Shown here one piece after another: positions 50,764 through 60,601 of a stretch of 64,000 bases of DNA. The notes below the pieces were generated by a model. That model had not been told where the DNA came from. It saw nothing but the letters and a program-made list of their open reading frames with translations, and did no database searches. The stretch is from Alloboseaceae bacterium BT-24-1 (GTDB lineage Bacteria; Pseudomonadota; Alphaproteobacteria; Rhizobiales; Beijerinckiaceae), in contig JAOYTL010000009.1 in assembly GCA_025846845.1 (NCBI GenBank), positions 186,001 through 250,000 of the forward strand, written 5' to 3'. The translations under genes were made by a program, and so were the position numbers. Position 1 is the first letter of the stretch. Every line of letters starts with the position of its first letter.

Positions 50764-52518
50764 ATGACCCTGTCGTTCCCGACGATGCCGACCCGGTCAG
50801 CGTCCATTGGCCATCTACGCCATCACATGTTGCGCTGGATCGTTCTGGCGGTACTCCTCGCGGCGCTGATTCTGCTGGTGGTCCAGCCGCTCGGCTGGAT
50901 TCTCTACAACGGCCTACATGACGACGACACCGGCCTCTGGACCCTGGGCAATCATCGCCAGATCTTCGCCTCCGCGGCGCTGATGAAGCCTGTCCTCAAT
51001 TCGCTTCTGCTTGCGAGCGCCGTCGCCGTTCTCTCGACGCTGCTCGGCGTGCCCTTGGCCTGGCTGGTGGCGCGGACCGATCTGCCGGGGCGCGGGTTCA
51101 TCCGCGTGCTCACTCTGGCTGCATTCGTCACCCCGTCATTCATCGGTGCGCTCGGCTGGATTCTGCTCGCCGCACCGAACTCGGGATGGCTCAATGTCGG
51201 CTGGCGGGTGGTCACGGGCGCGCAGGCGCCGCTGATGAACATCTACACGATGGCGGGTACAATCTTCGTCTGCACGATCTATACGGTTCCCTATACCTTC
51301 ACCATGGTCTCGAGTGCGCTCGACGAAATGGCGGTCGAGCTCGAGGATGCCGCGACCACGCTCGGCTCCGGCGTCATGCGGACCATGATCACCGTGACCA
51401 TCCCTTTGGTGATGCCGGCCGTGCTGGTCAGCTTCATTCTGTCCTTCATTCAGGGAATGACGTTGTTCGGCGTGCCCGCGTTCCTGCTGACGCCGAGCGG
51501 CACGCTCGTGGTCACGACGAAGCTCGCGGAATTCTACCAGCTCTTCCCACCTGCCCTGTTCTTGTCGGCGGCTTACTGCCTGCCCCTCGTCATTGTCACG
51601 GGCGGGCTTTTCTATGTGCGACACAAGATCCTAGGCCGGCGACAGTTTGTCACCGTGGGAGGAAAGGGCCGGGCCGGCCGACTGATCAGGCTGAAGAAAT
51701 GGCGCCTGCCGGCACTGGCCTTCGCCCTCATCGTGCCGGTCACGGCCGTGTTGCTGCCCTATGTCGCGATCGTGCTTGTGTCCCTGAGCAAGGCGTGGGG
51801 CCTTGGGCCCGTGCCGAGCAATCTGACCTTCCACTGGTATCGCTGGGCGATCACCGAGAACCCCGAAACCCAGCGCGCGATCGTCAACTCGCTGCTCTAT
51901 GCCGGAGTCGCGGCGAGCTTCTGCGTGCTGCTGGGCGTCATCGTGGCCTACATCGTCGAACGGCGGCTGCTTCGCGGCGCCGGTCTGCTCGCCGTGCTGG
52001 TCACAATCCCGATCATCATTCCGGGCATCGTGCTCTCGGTCGGCTTCTTCTCGGCCTACACCCGCCCGCCGCTGAATTTCTACGGCACCGGGACCATTGT
52101 CATCGCCGCCTTCGTCGCCACTTTCCTGCCGATCGCCTATTCGCAGGCCGGGTCGATTCTCAAGGGGATCAGCCCGGATCTGGAACGCGCCGCGCGCAGC
52201 GTCGGCGCCAGCGAAGGCCGCGCCTTCACCGCGATCACAGTCCCGCTGATGCGTGGCGGGCTCGTTGCGGGATGGCTCCTGGTCTTCATCCCGATCATGC
52301 GGGAACTATCGGTCGCCATCTTCCTTGTGTCGCCGAAGACCAACGTCATGACCACCCTGATTTACAATTACAAGGACGGCGGCAATTACGAAGCCGTCTG
52401 TGCTACGAGCACACTGCTCCTCGCCGCCACCCTCATGATCGTACTGCTTGCCCGTTTCATCACGGAGGGAGTCGCTCGCCGGAGGCGCAATGCAGCCAGC
52501 CTCGGAGAAGTCCCATGA
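50764..52518 (+). CDS. ABC permease with two fused BPD domains (FbpB-like)
   Basis: A 584-residue inner-membrane protein with about 12 membrane segments. Two binding-protein-dependent transport loops are visible: ELEDAATTLGSGVMRTMITVTIPL in the first half and DLERAARSVGASEGRAFTAITVPL in the second (EAA motifs). Both halves of the channel are in one chain, as in FbpB-type importers. It overlaps the ATPase gene by four bases (ATGA). Confidence 0.9.
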   Translation: MTLSFPTMPTRSASIGHLRHHMLRWIVLAVLLAALILLVVQPLGWILYNGLHDDDTGLWTLGNHRQIFASAALMKPVLNSLLLASAVAVLSTLLGVPLAWLVARTDLPGRGFIRVLTLAAFVTPSFIGALGWILLAAPNSGWLNVGWRVVTGAQAPLMNIYTMAGTIFVCTIYTVPYTFTMVSSALDEMAVELEDAATTLGSGVMRTMITVTIPLVMPAVLVSFILSFIQGMTLFGVPAFLLTPSGTLVVTTKLAEFYQLFPPALFLSAAYCLPLVIVTGGLFYVRHKILGRRQFVTVGGKGRAGRLIRLKKWRLPALAFALIVPVTAVLLPYVAIVLVSLSKAWGLGPVPSNLTFHWYRWAITENPETQRAIVNSLLYAGVAASFCVLLGVIVAYIVERRLLRGAGLLAVLVTIPIIIPGIVLSVGFFSAYTRPPLNFYGTGTIVIAAFVATFLPIAYSQAGSILKGISPDLERAARSVGASEGRAFTAITVPLMRGGLVAGWLLVFIPIMRELSVAIFLVSPKTNVMTTLIYNYKDGGNYEAVCATSTLLLAATLMIVLLARFITEGVARRRRNAASLGEVP

Positions 52519-53579
52519 GCGAAATCCACGTCAGGAAACTCAGCAGGTCCTATGGTGCCTACCAGGCGCTGAAGTCCTGCGATCTCGTCATTCCCGACGG
52601 AGCCTTGCTTGCGCTTCTCGGCCCGTCAGGCTGCGGAAAATCGACGACGCTGCAGCTTCTGGCCGGTTTCGATACGCCGAGTTCGGGCGAGATCTGGGCC
52701 GATCAGGAGCTGCTTTCCAGCCCCCAGAAGGTCATCCCGCCCGAGCATCGCGGGATCTCGCTGGTCTTCCAGAATTATGCGGTCTGGCCGCATAAGACCG
52801 TGGCCGAGAACGTCGCCTTCGGCCTGAAGCTGCGAAAGCTGAGCAGGTCCGAGGTCGAGGCCCGGTTGAACAGGGCGCTGGAGATGGTCCGCCTCGGCGC
52901 CTTGCGCGATCGCTATCCGTTCGAGCTGTCCGGCGGCCAGCAACAGCGCGTCGCGCTCGCACGGGCGCTAGCGGTCGAGCCGAAGATCCTCTTACTCGAT
53001 GAACCCCTGTCCAATCTCGATGCGCATCTGCGCGAGGAGATGCGCTTCGAGATCAGGCGCGTCCATGACGAACTCGGCATCACCACCGTCTACGTGACAC
53101 ACGACCAGGGCGAGGCGCTGGTCACAGCCGACAAGGTCGCCGTGATGAGAGCGGGCGTCGTTCAGCAGTTTGGTTCGCCCGAGGACATCTTCGAAAAGCC
53201 GGCGAACACCTTCGTCGCCTCGTTCATCGGCAGCAACAATGAGATCAAGGGTGTGAAGGAAGCCGGCGGCGCGCTCCGAGTCGGTCCGACGACCCTTCGC
53301 GCAGAGGACCGCAGCGGCGTCGCGCCCGGCCAGCCGGCGGTCCTGTGCATTCGCCCGTCGCGGCTGCAGTTATGTGACGCGACGGTGCCCGACAACCGCC
53401 TGGACGGCATCGTGAAGCGCAGTGCCTATCTCGGCGAGTATCGCGACGTCCTGATCGACCTCGCCGACGGCGGAACGTTGAGAGCCTTCGTCGCGCCTCA
53501 TCTTCGGCCCTCGATCGGCGAATCGGTCTCTGTGCATTTGCCGCCCACCGCCTGCCAGATTCTGGATGCCCCCCAGTAA
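52515..53579 (+). CDS. iron/polyamine-type ABC transporter ATP-binding protein (FbpC/PotA-like)
   Basis: A 354-residue ATPase from ATG 52515; a much longer open frame runs upstream through the permease but is not coding. Walker A is GPSGCGKST, followed by LVFQNYAVWPHKTVAENV, signature LSGGQQQRVALAR, Walker B ILLLDEPLSNLD and H-loop YVTHDQ. A C-terminal TOBE-like domain (about 250-350, CIRPSRLQLCD) is present. It powers the preceding permease. Confidence 0.92.
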   Translation: MSEIHVRKLSRSYGAYQALKSCDLVIPDGALLALLGPSGCGKSTTLQLLAGFDTPSSGEIWADQELLSSPQKVIPPEHRGISLVFQNYAVWPHKTVAENVAFGLKLRKLSRSEVEARLNRALEMVRLGALRDRYPFELSGGQQQRVALARALAVEPKILLLDEPLSNLDAHLREEMRFEIRRVHDELGITTVYVTHDQGEALVTADKVAVMRAGVVQQFGSPEDIFEKPANTFVASFIGSNNEIKGVKEAGGALRVGPTTLRAEDRSGVAPGQPAVLCIRPSRLQLCDATVPDNRLDGIVKRSAYLGEYRDVLIDLADGGTLRAFVAPHLRPSIGESVSVHLPPTACQILDAPQ

Positions 53580-53614
53580 CGGCCAAGACCAGTCAAGCTC
53601 GATCGGATTCCTGC

Positions 53615-54415
53615 ATGACCACGCATCATCAAGACGCGCCCCTGTTGAGGCAACGCAAGGGCGACGTGGAGTGGCTGATTTTCAATCGCCCCCGGGTTCG
53701 CAACGCACTGTCCTCGGATATGGAACGGGCCTTGTTCGAGGCGGTCGACGCGATCGCGCGGGACGGTAGTGCCAAGGCGGTGGTCTTCACCGGCATGCGC
53801 GGCGAAAAACCTGCCTTCATGGCGGGCGCGGATATGGGCGCATTGGCCAAGGCCACCGATCCAGAGGAGGCGGTCGCGATCGAGCGCGAGGCGGAGACAT
53901 TGATCGTGGCGATCGAAGCGCTCCGGATACCGACCGTTGCGGCTATGGCGGGAGCTTGCGTCGGTCAGGGCGCCCTGCTGGCCTCGGCCTGCGATGTCCG
54001 CATCGCTGCGCCGTCCTTGCGCTTCGGTTTTCCCATTGCCCGCACCGTCGGCAATTGCCTGAGCCTGATGAACTACGCTCGCCTGATCTCGATGCTGGGC
54101 GAGGCTGCAACCAAGGAGATGATCTTCAGCGCCAAGCTGCTGGGCGCCGAAGATCTGCTGGCCACCCGCTCGATCCGCGCCGTCGTGGGTGACGATGAGA
54201 TCGACGATCGGGCTCAGGAGGTTGCCGAGGCCCTGACCAGGCTCGCGCCGCTGACGCTCTGGGCCACGCGTCAGGCCCTCCTGAAGCTGCGCAACCACGG
54301 CGTTCCGCCGCATGGCGACGATGATATTCTGGCCGCCTGCTACGGATCCCATGACATGCAGGAAGCGATTTCTGCGTTCCTCGCCAAACGCGAACCGCAA
54401 TGGCTGGGCCGCTGA
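53615..54415 (+). CDS. enoyl-CoA hydratase/isomerase family protein
   Basis: A 266-residue crotonase. Oxyanion-hole segments are KPAFMAGADMGALAKATD and GACVGQGALLASACDVRIAAPSLRFGFPIA. GNCLSLMNYARLISMLGEAATKEMIFSAKLLGAEDLLA follows. The position of the catalytic glutamates is not certain (GALLASACD instead of GGGxELAxxxD), so hydration is not assured. It is the last gene of the plus-strand operon, 35 bases after the ATPase gene and before a terminator. Confidence 0.88.
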   Translation: MTTHHQDAPLLRQRKGDVEWLIFNRPRVRNALSSDMERALFEAVDAIARDGSAKAVVFTGMRGEKPAFMAGADMGALAKATDPEEAVAIEREAETLIVAIEALRIPTVAAMAGACVGQGALLASACDVRIAAPSLRFGFPIARTVGNCLSLMNYARLISMLGEAATKEMIFSAKLLGAEDLLATRSIRAVVGDDEIDDRAQEVAEALTRLAPLTLWATRQALLKLRNHGVPPHGDDDILAACYGSHDMQEAISAFLAKREPQWLGR

Positions 54416-54442
54416 AAGCCAAAGCCGAAGACCCGGAAAATG

Positions 54443-54474
54443 AAGAGGCCGGGCATGATGCCCGGCCTCTTTTC
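54443..54474. terminator. bidirectional rho-independent terminator
   Basis: AAGAGGCCGGGCAT (54443-54456) is a perfect inverted repeat of ATGCCCGGCCTCTT (54458-54471). T residues follow on the plus strand and A residues precede it, so it stops both the enoyl-CoA hydratase and the CaiB transcripts. It lies in the 103-base gap between their convergent ends. Confidence 0.9.
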
Positions 54475-54518
54475 GTATGACTGCAGATCGCACGGTCAGA
54501 TGAAGCCGTGCATCAACC

Positions 54519-55715
54519 TCAGATCACGGCCTCGGCTCGCAGGGTCTCAATCTCCTGGAGCGAGAATCCCAGATCCAACAGAATTGCATCGCTATGCTCG
54601 CCGAGCTCCGGCGGGGCCTTCTCTTCGGGGAGAGGTGTCTTTGGCATTTGAATGGGAACGCCGACGAAGCGCCGTCCCGATCCAGCGGGAACCTCGGCTA
54701 CCATCCTGCGGGAGATGACCTGCGGATCCGCGAGCGCCTCAGGGACGGAATTGATGGCGCTGGCGGGCACGTCCGCATCATCGAGGATGGCGAGCCACTG
54801 CTCCCGGCCACGCCTCGCGAAGATATCGGCGAGCACCGGCTCCAACTGGGCATGGTTGGCGGCCCGGCTCGAACCGTTGGGGAAGCGGGTATCACTGAGG
54901 AGGTCGGGACGTTCGAGGGCGCCGCAGAGTCGCTGCCATTGTTCGTCGGTATCGACGCAGACCGCGATCGGTTCGTCCGCCGTGGCGAATGCCTGGAACG
55001 GAGCAATCAGCGGATGGCGGCTCCCGAGTCGGCGCGGCTCCTCGCCTGCGTTCAGATAGCGCGCGATCGCGTTCTCCATCAGCGCGAGTTGGCAATCCAG
55101 CATGGCGACGTCGATGAAGGTACCGTGTCTCGTCCGCTCGCGCTGCTGTAGGGCCGAAAGCACGCCGATCGTGGCGAAAAGGCTCGATCCAATATCGCCG
55201 ATCGAGGCGCCGACGCGTGCGGGCGGTCCCGCTTCTTCTCCCGTAATGCTCATCATGCCTGACAGAGCTTGTGCGATAGCATCAAAGGCGGGCTTGTGCT
55301 TGTAAGGCCCGGTCTGGCCGAAGCCCGAGATCGATGCATAGATCAGACGAGGGTTGATCTGGGCGGCGGCATCATAGCCGAAGCCGAGTCTGTCCATGAC
55401 GCCGGCGCGGTTGTTTTCGACGAACACGTCAGCTCCGGCTAGAAGCTTCGCGAAAATCTTCTTTCCGCATGGGCTCTTGAGGTCCAGCGTCAAGCTCCGC
55501 TTGTTGCGGTTGACGCTCATGAAATAGATGCTCTTCTCGTCCCGGAACGGAGCGATGATGCGTGTGAAATCGCCCGCTCCGCGCCGCTCGATCTTGATCA
55601 CGTCGGCGCCCAGGGCTCCCAGCAGCCAGGTACAATAGGGACCGGCGAGCATATGCGTCGCGTCGATCACGCGAATGCCGGATAACGGGCCGCGCGAAGC
55701 GTCGTCTGCGCTCAT
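54519..55715 (-). CDS. CaiB/BaiF family CoA-transferase
   Basis: A 398-residue class III CoA-transferase starting at ATG 55715 after GGGAG. Blocks: IRVIDATHMLAGPYCTWLLGALGADVIKIER, FMSVNRNKRSLTLDLK, ADVFVENNRAGVMDRLG, YASISGFGQTGPYKHKPAFD (the catalytic Asp), AIAQALSGMMSITGEE. It activates an acid by taking CoA from another acyl-CoA. The thiolase/hydratase operon opposite would use such a CoA ester. Confidence 0.92.
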   Translation of the reverse strand: MSADDASRGPLSGIRVIDATHMLAGPYCTWLLGALGADVIKIERRGAGDFTRIIAPFRDEKSIYFMSVNRNKRSLTLDLKSPCGKKIFAKLLAGADVFVENNRAGVMDRLGFGYDAAAQINPRLIYASISGFGQTGPYKHKPAFDAIAQALSGMMSITGEEAGPPARVGASIGDIGSSLFATIGVLSALQQRERTRHGTFIDVAMLDCQLALMENAIARYLNAGEEPRRLGSRHPLIAPFQAFATADEPIAVCVDTDEQWQRLCGALERPDLLSDTRFPNGSSRAANHAQLEPVLADIFARRGREQWLAILDDADVPASAINSVPEALADPQVISRRMVAEVPAGSGRRFVGVPIQMPKTPLPEEKAPPELGEHSDAILLDLGFSLQEIETLRAEAVI

Positions 55716-56525
55716 GGTAGCAAAGCTCCCTAGATTATTCTGTCGCCGGTGCGGCAGCGTGACTGTCCCGGAATGCGTCAAACGGAACAATCAGCAATTT
55801 GGGACGCGTTCGATGCTTAAAATGCACCATTGCCGAGTGCGATCGTGAGATTTGCTCACAGCATTGCGTTAGCGGCAGTTCATGCGGCCGTTTCGGTAGT
55901 AAATGAGCTCAGGAATTATTTTGACTTGAGTAATCAGCTGGGGGAGCTCGGCGAGGCGTGCAAGCATCACCCGTGCATCAATCAGACCAATCGCTGAGAT
56001 AAAAGCTGATGGATCGACGTCGCCATTCTGGGGGAGCCTGTTGCAAGCGTGACGGGAGAAGCCCTTGCGGTCGGTCGCTTAGTCTGGATCGGAGCGAAGG
56101 GTGGGCGCGCCCATTCCAAGACCTCCTTGCCCGTCTCGCTGGTCGCCGACACCTATGCCGTCGCACCGGCGGTCACCACTTCACTGCCTGGACAGCGCCG
56201 CGGGTGGAGGACAGCCTCGAGAGCGGCGGCCTCGATGCAACCTTCGCGAGCGTGCGGGCGGACCAACCGCTCCGAACGACCCCGATGTCCTGCCCCGTCC
56301 CTCGGCCTCCCGGATCTGCCTCCGTTTGCTATCACTTCACATGCCCAAGCGGCCATCTAGCCCCGCGACGAACGAGCTCGCTCGGCTGATCCGCGATGGG
56401 CTGGCGCTTCCTAAAAAGCTCGCGCTTCGGTAGTCGGCCAGGTTGGAAACAGCGCCACTCGGCCCTCTGCCTTATGGCAGGCGCAGGTCGGACCCGCGCC
56501 ACACCCTCGCCGTCGGCTTCTATCC
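55716..56525. other. 810-base gap, nothing recognised
   Basis: The gap lies between the CaiB start and the end of the DUF2783 gene, both on the minus strand. A ribosome binding site for CaiB lies at its start. Short open frames on both strands have no family resemblance. Bases 55880-56000 are less GC-rich and may hold the CaiB promoter. Confidence 0.4.
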
Positions 56526-56717
56526 TCAGACACCATGCGCACCGGCAGCATCGAGACAGGCGTGCAATACGTTCTGGTCTGCCACCTGGTTGGCTAGCAG
56601 GAAGATCAGACGGATATTGAACGCGGCGCTTTCCTCAGGCGTCAGCGCCTCATGCTCCCGGCAGAAGGCCTCGTAGAAATCATCGGGAGCCGGAATGGCG
56701 ATGGTTTCGACGTTCAT
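56526..56717 (-). CDS. DUF2783 small protein
   Basis: A 63-residue acidic helical protein: IPAPDDFYEAFCREHEALTP followed by EESAAFNIRLIFLLANQVADQNVL. The pattern matches DUF2783, a small family usually encoded directly after FAD monooxygenases, as here (four bases apart). It may be an accessory or stability factor for that enzyme; its function is unknown. Confidence 0.75.
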   Translation of the reverse strand: MNVETIAIPAPDDFYEAFCREHEALTPEESAAFNIRLIFLLANQVADQNVLHACLDAAGAHGV

Positions 56718-56721
56718 TGCC

Positions 56722-58347
56722 TTACTCCCACGGGATGTTTGGCGGGCCGGCGCCGAGAGCCTTCGCTAGCAGCGCGCGAACGCTACCCTGGCCAACGTCA
56801 TCCAGGTGCCCGGCGATATGGAGGTCCGGTCGGATCAGCACTGCTTCATGCCGCGAAAGTCCGAGCCGCTCGATCAGCTCTCCGGTCGGGTCCCTGATAT
56901 CGGTTTCGGCTCCCTGGCCGATGGAGAGAACCTTCAGCATCGCATTCGCTACCGTGAGCTGGGAATGCTCGCGCGTAAGCAGGATAAAGCTCGAACCGCT
57001 CCTGAAGAGATCGACGACCGCCCCGATTCGACCATCGGCGAGTTCGATACGCGCATTGGGCACGGAGCTGCCACCGCCAAAGCCGATGAAGGCTGAAGCC
57101 TCATAGTGCGAAGCCTCGGATAGCCTGCCGGTGTTGACAAGGGCTTGGGCGAACGGGTAGCGCCGCGCCAGGGCGATCACCTGTTCCTGGACGAGGCGCA
57201 CCTGTGCCGTGCCCGGCGAGACGAAGCGCAGGCTGCGGGATGCGATCCGGGTGTTGTGAACTGCAGCGGCACGGCGCTCGATGTCGTAGCTGTCTATCAG
57301 TCTCTCAGGAGCCTTTCCCGACAGCACCAGCGCAAGCTTCCAGCCGAGATTATCGGCGTCCTGAATGCCGCTGTTCCCCCCGCGAGCGCCGAAGGGCGGG
57401 AAGACGTGGGCGCTGTCTCCGGCAAAGAGGATGCGGCCGCAGCGGAAATCGTCGAGGAGATGCGTTCGGGATGCCCACGGCCCGTACCACACCAGATCGA
57501 AAGCGACGTCCGGGCCGAGCAAGCGCCGCAGCAGTGCGCAACAGGTTTCCTCGCTCGGCTCCGTGTCGTCGCCAGCGTCGAGCTGGAAGTCGATCCGCCA
57601 GATCCCGTCCGCCATCGGGTGTCGCCACACCGCGCGATCCTCGTTCGCAGCCGTGCGAAGCCACGTCCATCTTTCGTCGGGACGTGCGTCCGAGAAGCGG
57701 ACGTCGCAGATGAGCCAGCGCTCGGCCCCTTTGGCGGGGTAGGTAGGAAGGGCAAGGCGGTTACGCAGCGTGCTGTTGAGCCCGCCGCAATCAACCACCC
57801 AGTCGGCATCGATCTCGTAGCGCCCCCCCGACCATTCGACCTCGATCGTGACGCAATCCTCGTTCGCTCGAACGTCGGTAAGCCTGTTGCCCCAACGGAC
57901 GTCAGCGAGAGGATGGCCGTGCAGACGCTCGGCGAGAAACCACTCGACGTAGAACTGCTGGACGTTGAGAAAGGGCGGCTGGCATGAGAGATTCCCGCGC
58001 GCGGCGTCAAACGAGTAGACGACCTCGTCCTCGACCAGCGACCGCCCGATCGACCATGCGACCCCCTTGGATGCGATGCGATCGAAAATGCCAAGCCGGT
58101 CGAAGATCTCGAGGCTCTTCTGTGCATAGACGATGCCTCGCGAGGCCGAACCCCGCACTCCAACGGTATCGTCCTCGTCCAGCAGGACCACCCGCTGCCC
58201 GCGAGCCGCCAGATCGCAGGCCAATGTGAGGCCGCTCAAACCGCCGCCCACGACCACGACCGGGTGGCGTGTCCGCACTCCTTCGTTCGAGGGCGCGTAG
58301 GTGGCGAATGTCGGGATCCGGTATCCGTCGCGAGTGCTCTCGATCAC
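56722..58347 (-). CDS. FAD-dependent aromatic monooxygenase (MhpA-like)
   Basis: A 541-residue group A hydroxylase. VVVVGGGLSGLTLACDLAARGQRVVLLDED is the FAD site, ASRGIVYAQKSLEIFDRLGIFDRI the family-typical next block, WVVDCGGLNSTLR the modified DG motif, and GRILFAGDSAHVFPPFGARGGNSGIQDADNLGWKLALVL the GD motif. A C-terminal thioredoxin-like region (about 420-540) matches MhpA-type enzymes. The start is GTG 58347 after GGGAGG; a longer frame to 58575 is rejected. The substrate is unknown. It is divergent from the fourth LIV importer, which may import it. Confidence 0.87.
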   Translation of the reverse strand: MIESTRDGYRIPTFATYAPSNEGVRTRHPVVVVGGGLSGLTLACDLAARGQRVVLLDEDDTVGVRGSASRGIVYAQKSLEIFDRLGIFDRIASKGVAWSIGRSLVEDEVVYSFDAARGNLSCQPPFLNVQQFYVEWFLAERLHGHPLADVRWGNRLTDVRANEDCVTIEVEWSGGRYEIDADWVVDCGGLNSTLRNRLALPTYPAKGAERWLICDVRFSDARPDERWTWLRTAANEDRAVWRHPMADGIWRIDFQLDAGDDTEPSEETCCALLRRLLGPDVAFDLVWYGPWASRTHLLDDFRCGRILFAGDSAHVFPPFGARGGNSGIQDADNLGWKLALVLSGKAPERLIDSYDIERRAAAVHNTRIASRSLRFVSPGTAQVRLVQEQVIALARRYPFAQALVNTGRLSEASHYEASAFIGFGGGSSVPNARIELADGRIGAVVDLFRSGSSFILLTREHSQLTVANAMLKVLSIGQGAETDIRDPTGELIERLGLSRHEAVLIRPDLHIAGHLDDVGQGSVRALLAKALGAGPPNIPWE

Positions 58348-58535
58348 GAAGTATGACCTCCCGAGTGGTCGATGCTTGTTCGGGCACCGCTCGACGCCAG
58401 CAACCCACGATCGCCGATAGCCGGTAGCCGGCCAAGGGTACGTCCCCACAGAAGGGGGACATTGCGTCGATGCCGTGGGTCTTAACTGCCAGTCAATCAG
58501 ACCGGCGAGCGACCCGGCCTTTAGGGAGGGGAAAC

Positions 58536-59672
58536 ATGCGAACTCTCGTTGTAGCGGGACTTCTGTCCATCGCAACCGTTACGGTGCAAGCACAGGACTC
58601 CGTCACGATTGGCGCGGTTTTGTCGGTGACCGGCGCAGCCGCATTCCTCGGAGAACCCGAGGAGAAGACCTTGCGAATCTATGTCGACAGGCTCAACGCC
58701 GAAGGGGGCATGCTCGGCAAGCGGATCAACCTCGTGATCTACGACGATGGCAGCGACGCCAATAAGGCGCGGACCTTCGCGACGCGCTTGCTGGACGACG
58801 GCAAGATCGCCGCAATGATCGGTGGCACCACGACCGGAGCCTCAATGGCGATGCTCCCCGTGTTCGAGGAGCGCGGCGTACCGTTCATCTCCCTGGCCAG
58901 CGGCATCAGCATCGTCGAGCCCGTGCGAAGGTTCGTTTTCAAGGTCCCGCACACCGACAGGATGGCTTGCGAGCGGATCTTCGAGGACATGAAGACACGC
59001 GGCCTGTCGAAGGTCGCCCTGATCTCCGGCAGCGACGGCCTCGGGCAATCGATGCGCGACCAATGCGTCGCCGTGGCACCCAGGTTCGGAGTGCAAGTCG
59101 TTGCCGACGAGAAATACGGCGCCCGCGACAGCGACATGACGGCCCAGTTGGCCAAGATCAAGGCGGTGGTCGGGCTCCAGGCCGTGCTCAATGCCGGCGC
59201 TGGGCAGAGCCCCGCCATCGTTACCCGCAACTTCGCCCAGCTCGGCTTCTCGAACGTCACACTCTACCAAAGCCACGGCGTTGCATCGAAAAGCTTCATC
59301 GAGCTGACCGGGGCCGCCTCTGAAGGGGTTCGTCTGCCGTCCGCTGCCTTGCTGATCGCCGGCCAGCTACCCGCGTCGGACGTGCAGAAGCCGGTGGTGA
59401 TAAATTACAAGCAGACCTACGAGGCCGCCACCGGCCAGCCGGTCTCTACCTTTGGCGGCCATGCCTACGACGCGCTCATGATCGTGGCAGACGCTGCGAA
59501 ACGGGCGAAGTCGCTCGAACCGGGGAAACTGCGGGATGCGATCGAGACGACGAAGGACTTCGTCGGCACGGGCGGTGTGTTCAGCTTCGATGCCAAGGAC
59601 CATCTCGGTCTCGGCCCATCCGCCTTCAAGATGGTCATCATCAAGAACGGCGACTGGGCGCTGGCCGATTAG
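58536..59672 (+). CDS. LIV/HAAT-type ABC substrate-binding protein
   Basis: A 378-residue receptor with a short Sec signal (MRTLVVAGLLSIATVTVQA) and mature start QDSVTIGAVLSVTGAAAFLGEPEE. The start is ATG 58536 after GGGAGGGG. The stretch MIGGTTTGASMAMLPVFEERGVPFISLASG forms the ligand site. It is divergent from the MhpA-like gene and heads the fourth importer of the window. An aromatic acid ligand is possible but unproven. Confidence 0.88.
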   Translation: MRTLVVAGLLSIATVTVQAQDSVTIGAVLSVTGAAAFLGEPEEKTLRIYVDRLNAEGGMLGKRINLVIYDDGSDANKARTFATRLLDDGKIAAMIGGTTTGASMAMLPVFEERGVPFISLASGISIVEPVRRFVFKVPHTDRMACERIFEDMKTRGLSKVALISGSDGLGQSMRDQCVAVAPRFGVQVVADEKYGARDSDMTAQLAKIKAVVGLQAVLNAGAGQSPAIVTRNFAQLGFSNVTLYQSHGVASKSFIELTGAASEGVRLPSAALLIAGQLPASDVQKPVVINYKQTYEAATGQPVSTFGGHAYDALMIVADAAKRAKSLEPGKLRDAIETTKDFVGTGGVFSFDAKDHLGLGPSAFKMVIIKNGDWALAD

Positions 59673-59722
59673 CCTGCCTCGCGAAGCTCGACCCAACGTT
59701 TCATGCAAACCGGGCAAGCATC

Positions 59723-60595
59723 ATGGCAGAACTTCTACAATACATCGCGACGGGTATAACAATCGGATCGGTGTATGCCCTAGTCGCCCTCGGCTTCACG
59801 CTGATTTACAACTGCTCCGGTATCGTGAACTTCGCGCAGGGTGAGTTCGTGATGATCGGGGGCATGGTCACGGTTGCCCTTACGGCCTATGGCCTGCCGC
59901 TCGAGGCGGCGGCGGTCGGCGCGGTCGGCGTGTCTATCGTAGTCGGTATCGCGATCTACATCCTTGCGGTCGCCCCCGCGGGCCGCGCATCGCCCGTCAC
60001 GGTCATCATCATCACGATCGGAGTGTCGATTTTCCTGCGCGGCGCCGCTCAGGTACTTTTCGGCAAGCAGTTCCATGGCGTGAAGCCATTCCTGAGCGAA
60101 CAGCCGGTGATGATACTCGGCGCGGCCGTGCAATCGCAGGCCTTCCTCGTCATCGGCGGAACGGCGGCGGCCTCGCTGCTCTTCTGGATCCTTCTGGAGA
60201 GGACGCTGATCGGCAAGGCCTTGATGGCCACAGCAGCCAACCGGCTCGCAGCCCAGTTGGTCGGAATCAACCTGCGTCGCGTGATGTTGATCGCCTTCGG
60301 CGGTTCCGCCGCGATCGGGGCGATCGCGGGCATCCTCGTCACGCCGATAACACTGACGAGCTATGACGTCGGTACCATGCTCGCGCTGAAAGGCTTTGCA
60401 GCCGCGATGCTGGGCGGAATGGGAAGTCCCCTGGGCGCCATGGCGGGTGGCCTGTTGCTCGGCCTCGCCGAAGCCCTGTCAGCCGGATACCTCAGCTCAG
60501 CTTACAAGGACGCGATCGCGTTCCTCGCCACCTTCGCTGTCCTCCTGCTCGCCCCCAACGGGCTGCTGGGCAGACGTAGCGTCAATCGCGTGTGA
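59723..60595 (+). CDS. livH: LIV-type ABC permease (LivH-like)
   Basis: A 290-residue permease: VALGFTLIYNCSGIVNFAQGEFVMIGGM at the N-terminus, AAMLGGMGSPLGAMAGG near the end and about eight membrane segments. It starts 50 bases after the receptor and ends six bases before the livM gene. Confidence 0.9.
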   Translation: MAELLQYIATGITIGSVYALVALGFTLIYNCSGIVNFAQGEFVMIGGMVTVALTAYGLPLEAAAVGAVGVSIVVGIAIYILAVAPAGRASPVTVIIITIGVSIFLRGAAQVLFGKQFHGVKPFLSEQPVMILGAAVQSQAFLVIGGTAAASLLFWILLERTLIGKALMATAANRLAAQLVGINLRRVMLIAFGGSAAIGAIAGILVTPITLTSYDVGTMLALKGFAAAMLGGMGSPLGAMAGGLLLGLAEALSAGYLSSAYKDAIAFLATFAVLLLAPNGLLGRRSVNRV

Positions 60596-60601
60596 GCCAA
60601 G

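Noticed and set aside
51186..52514. Long open frame leading into the FbpC-like ATPase
   Set aside because: It is an out-of-frame reading of the permease gene; the ATPase begins at ATG 52515 with a four-base overlap.
56009..56433. Overlapping open frames upstream of the DUF2783 gene end
   Set aside because: Three frames are open at once, which reflects base composition; none has a domain.
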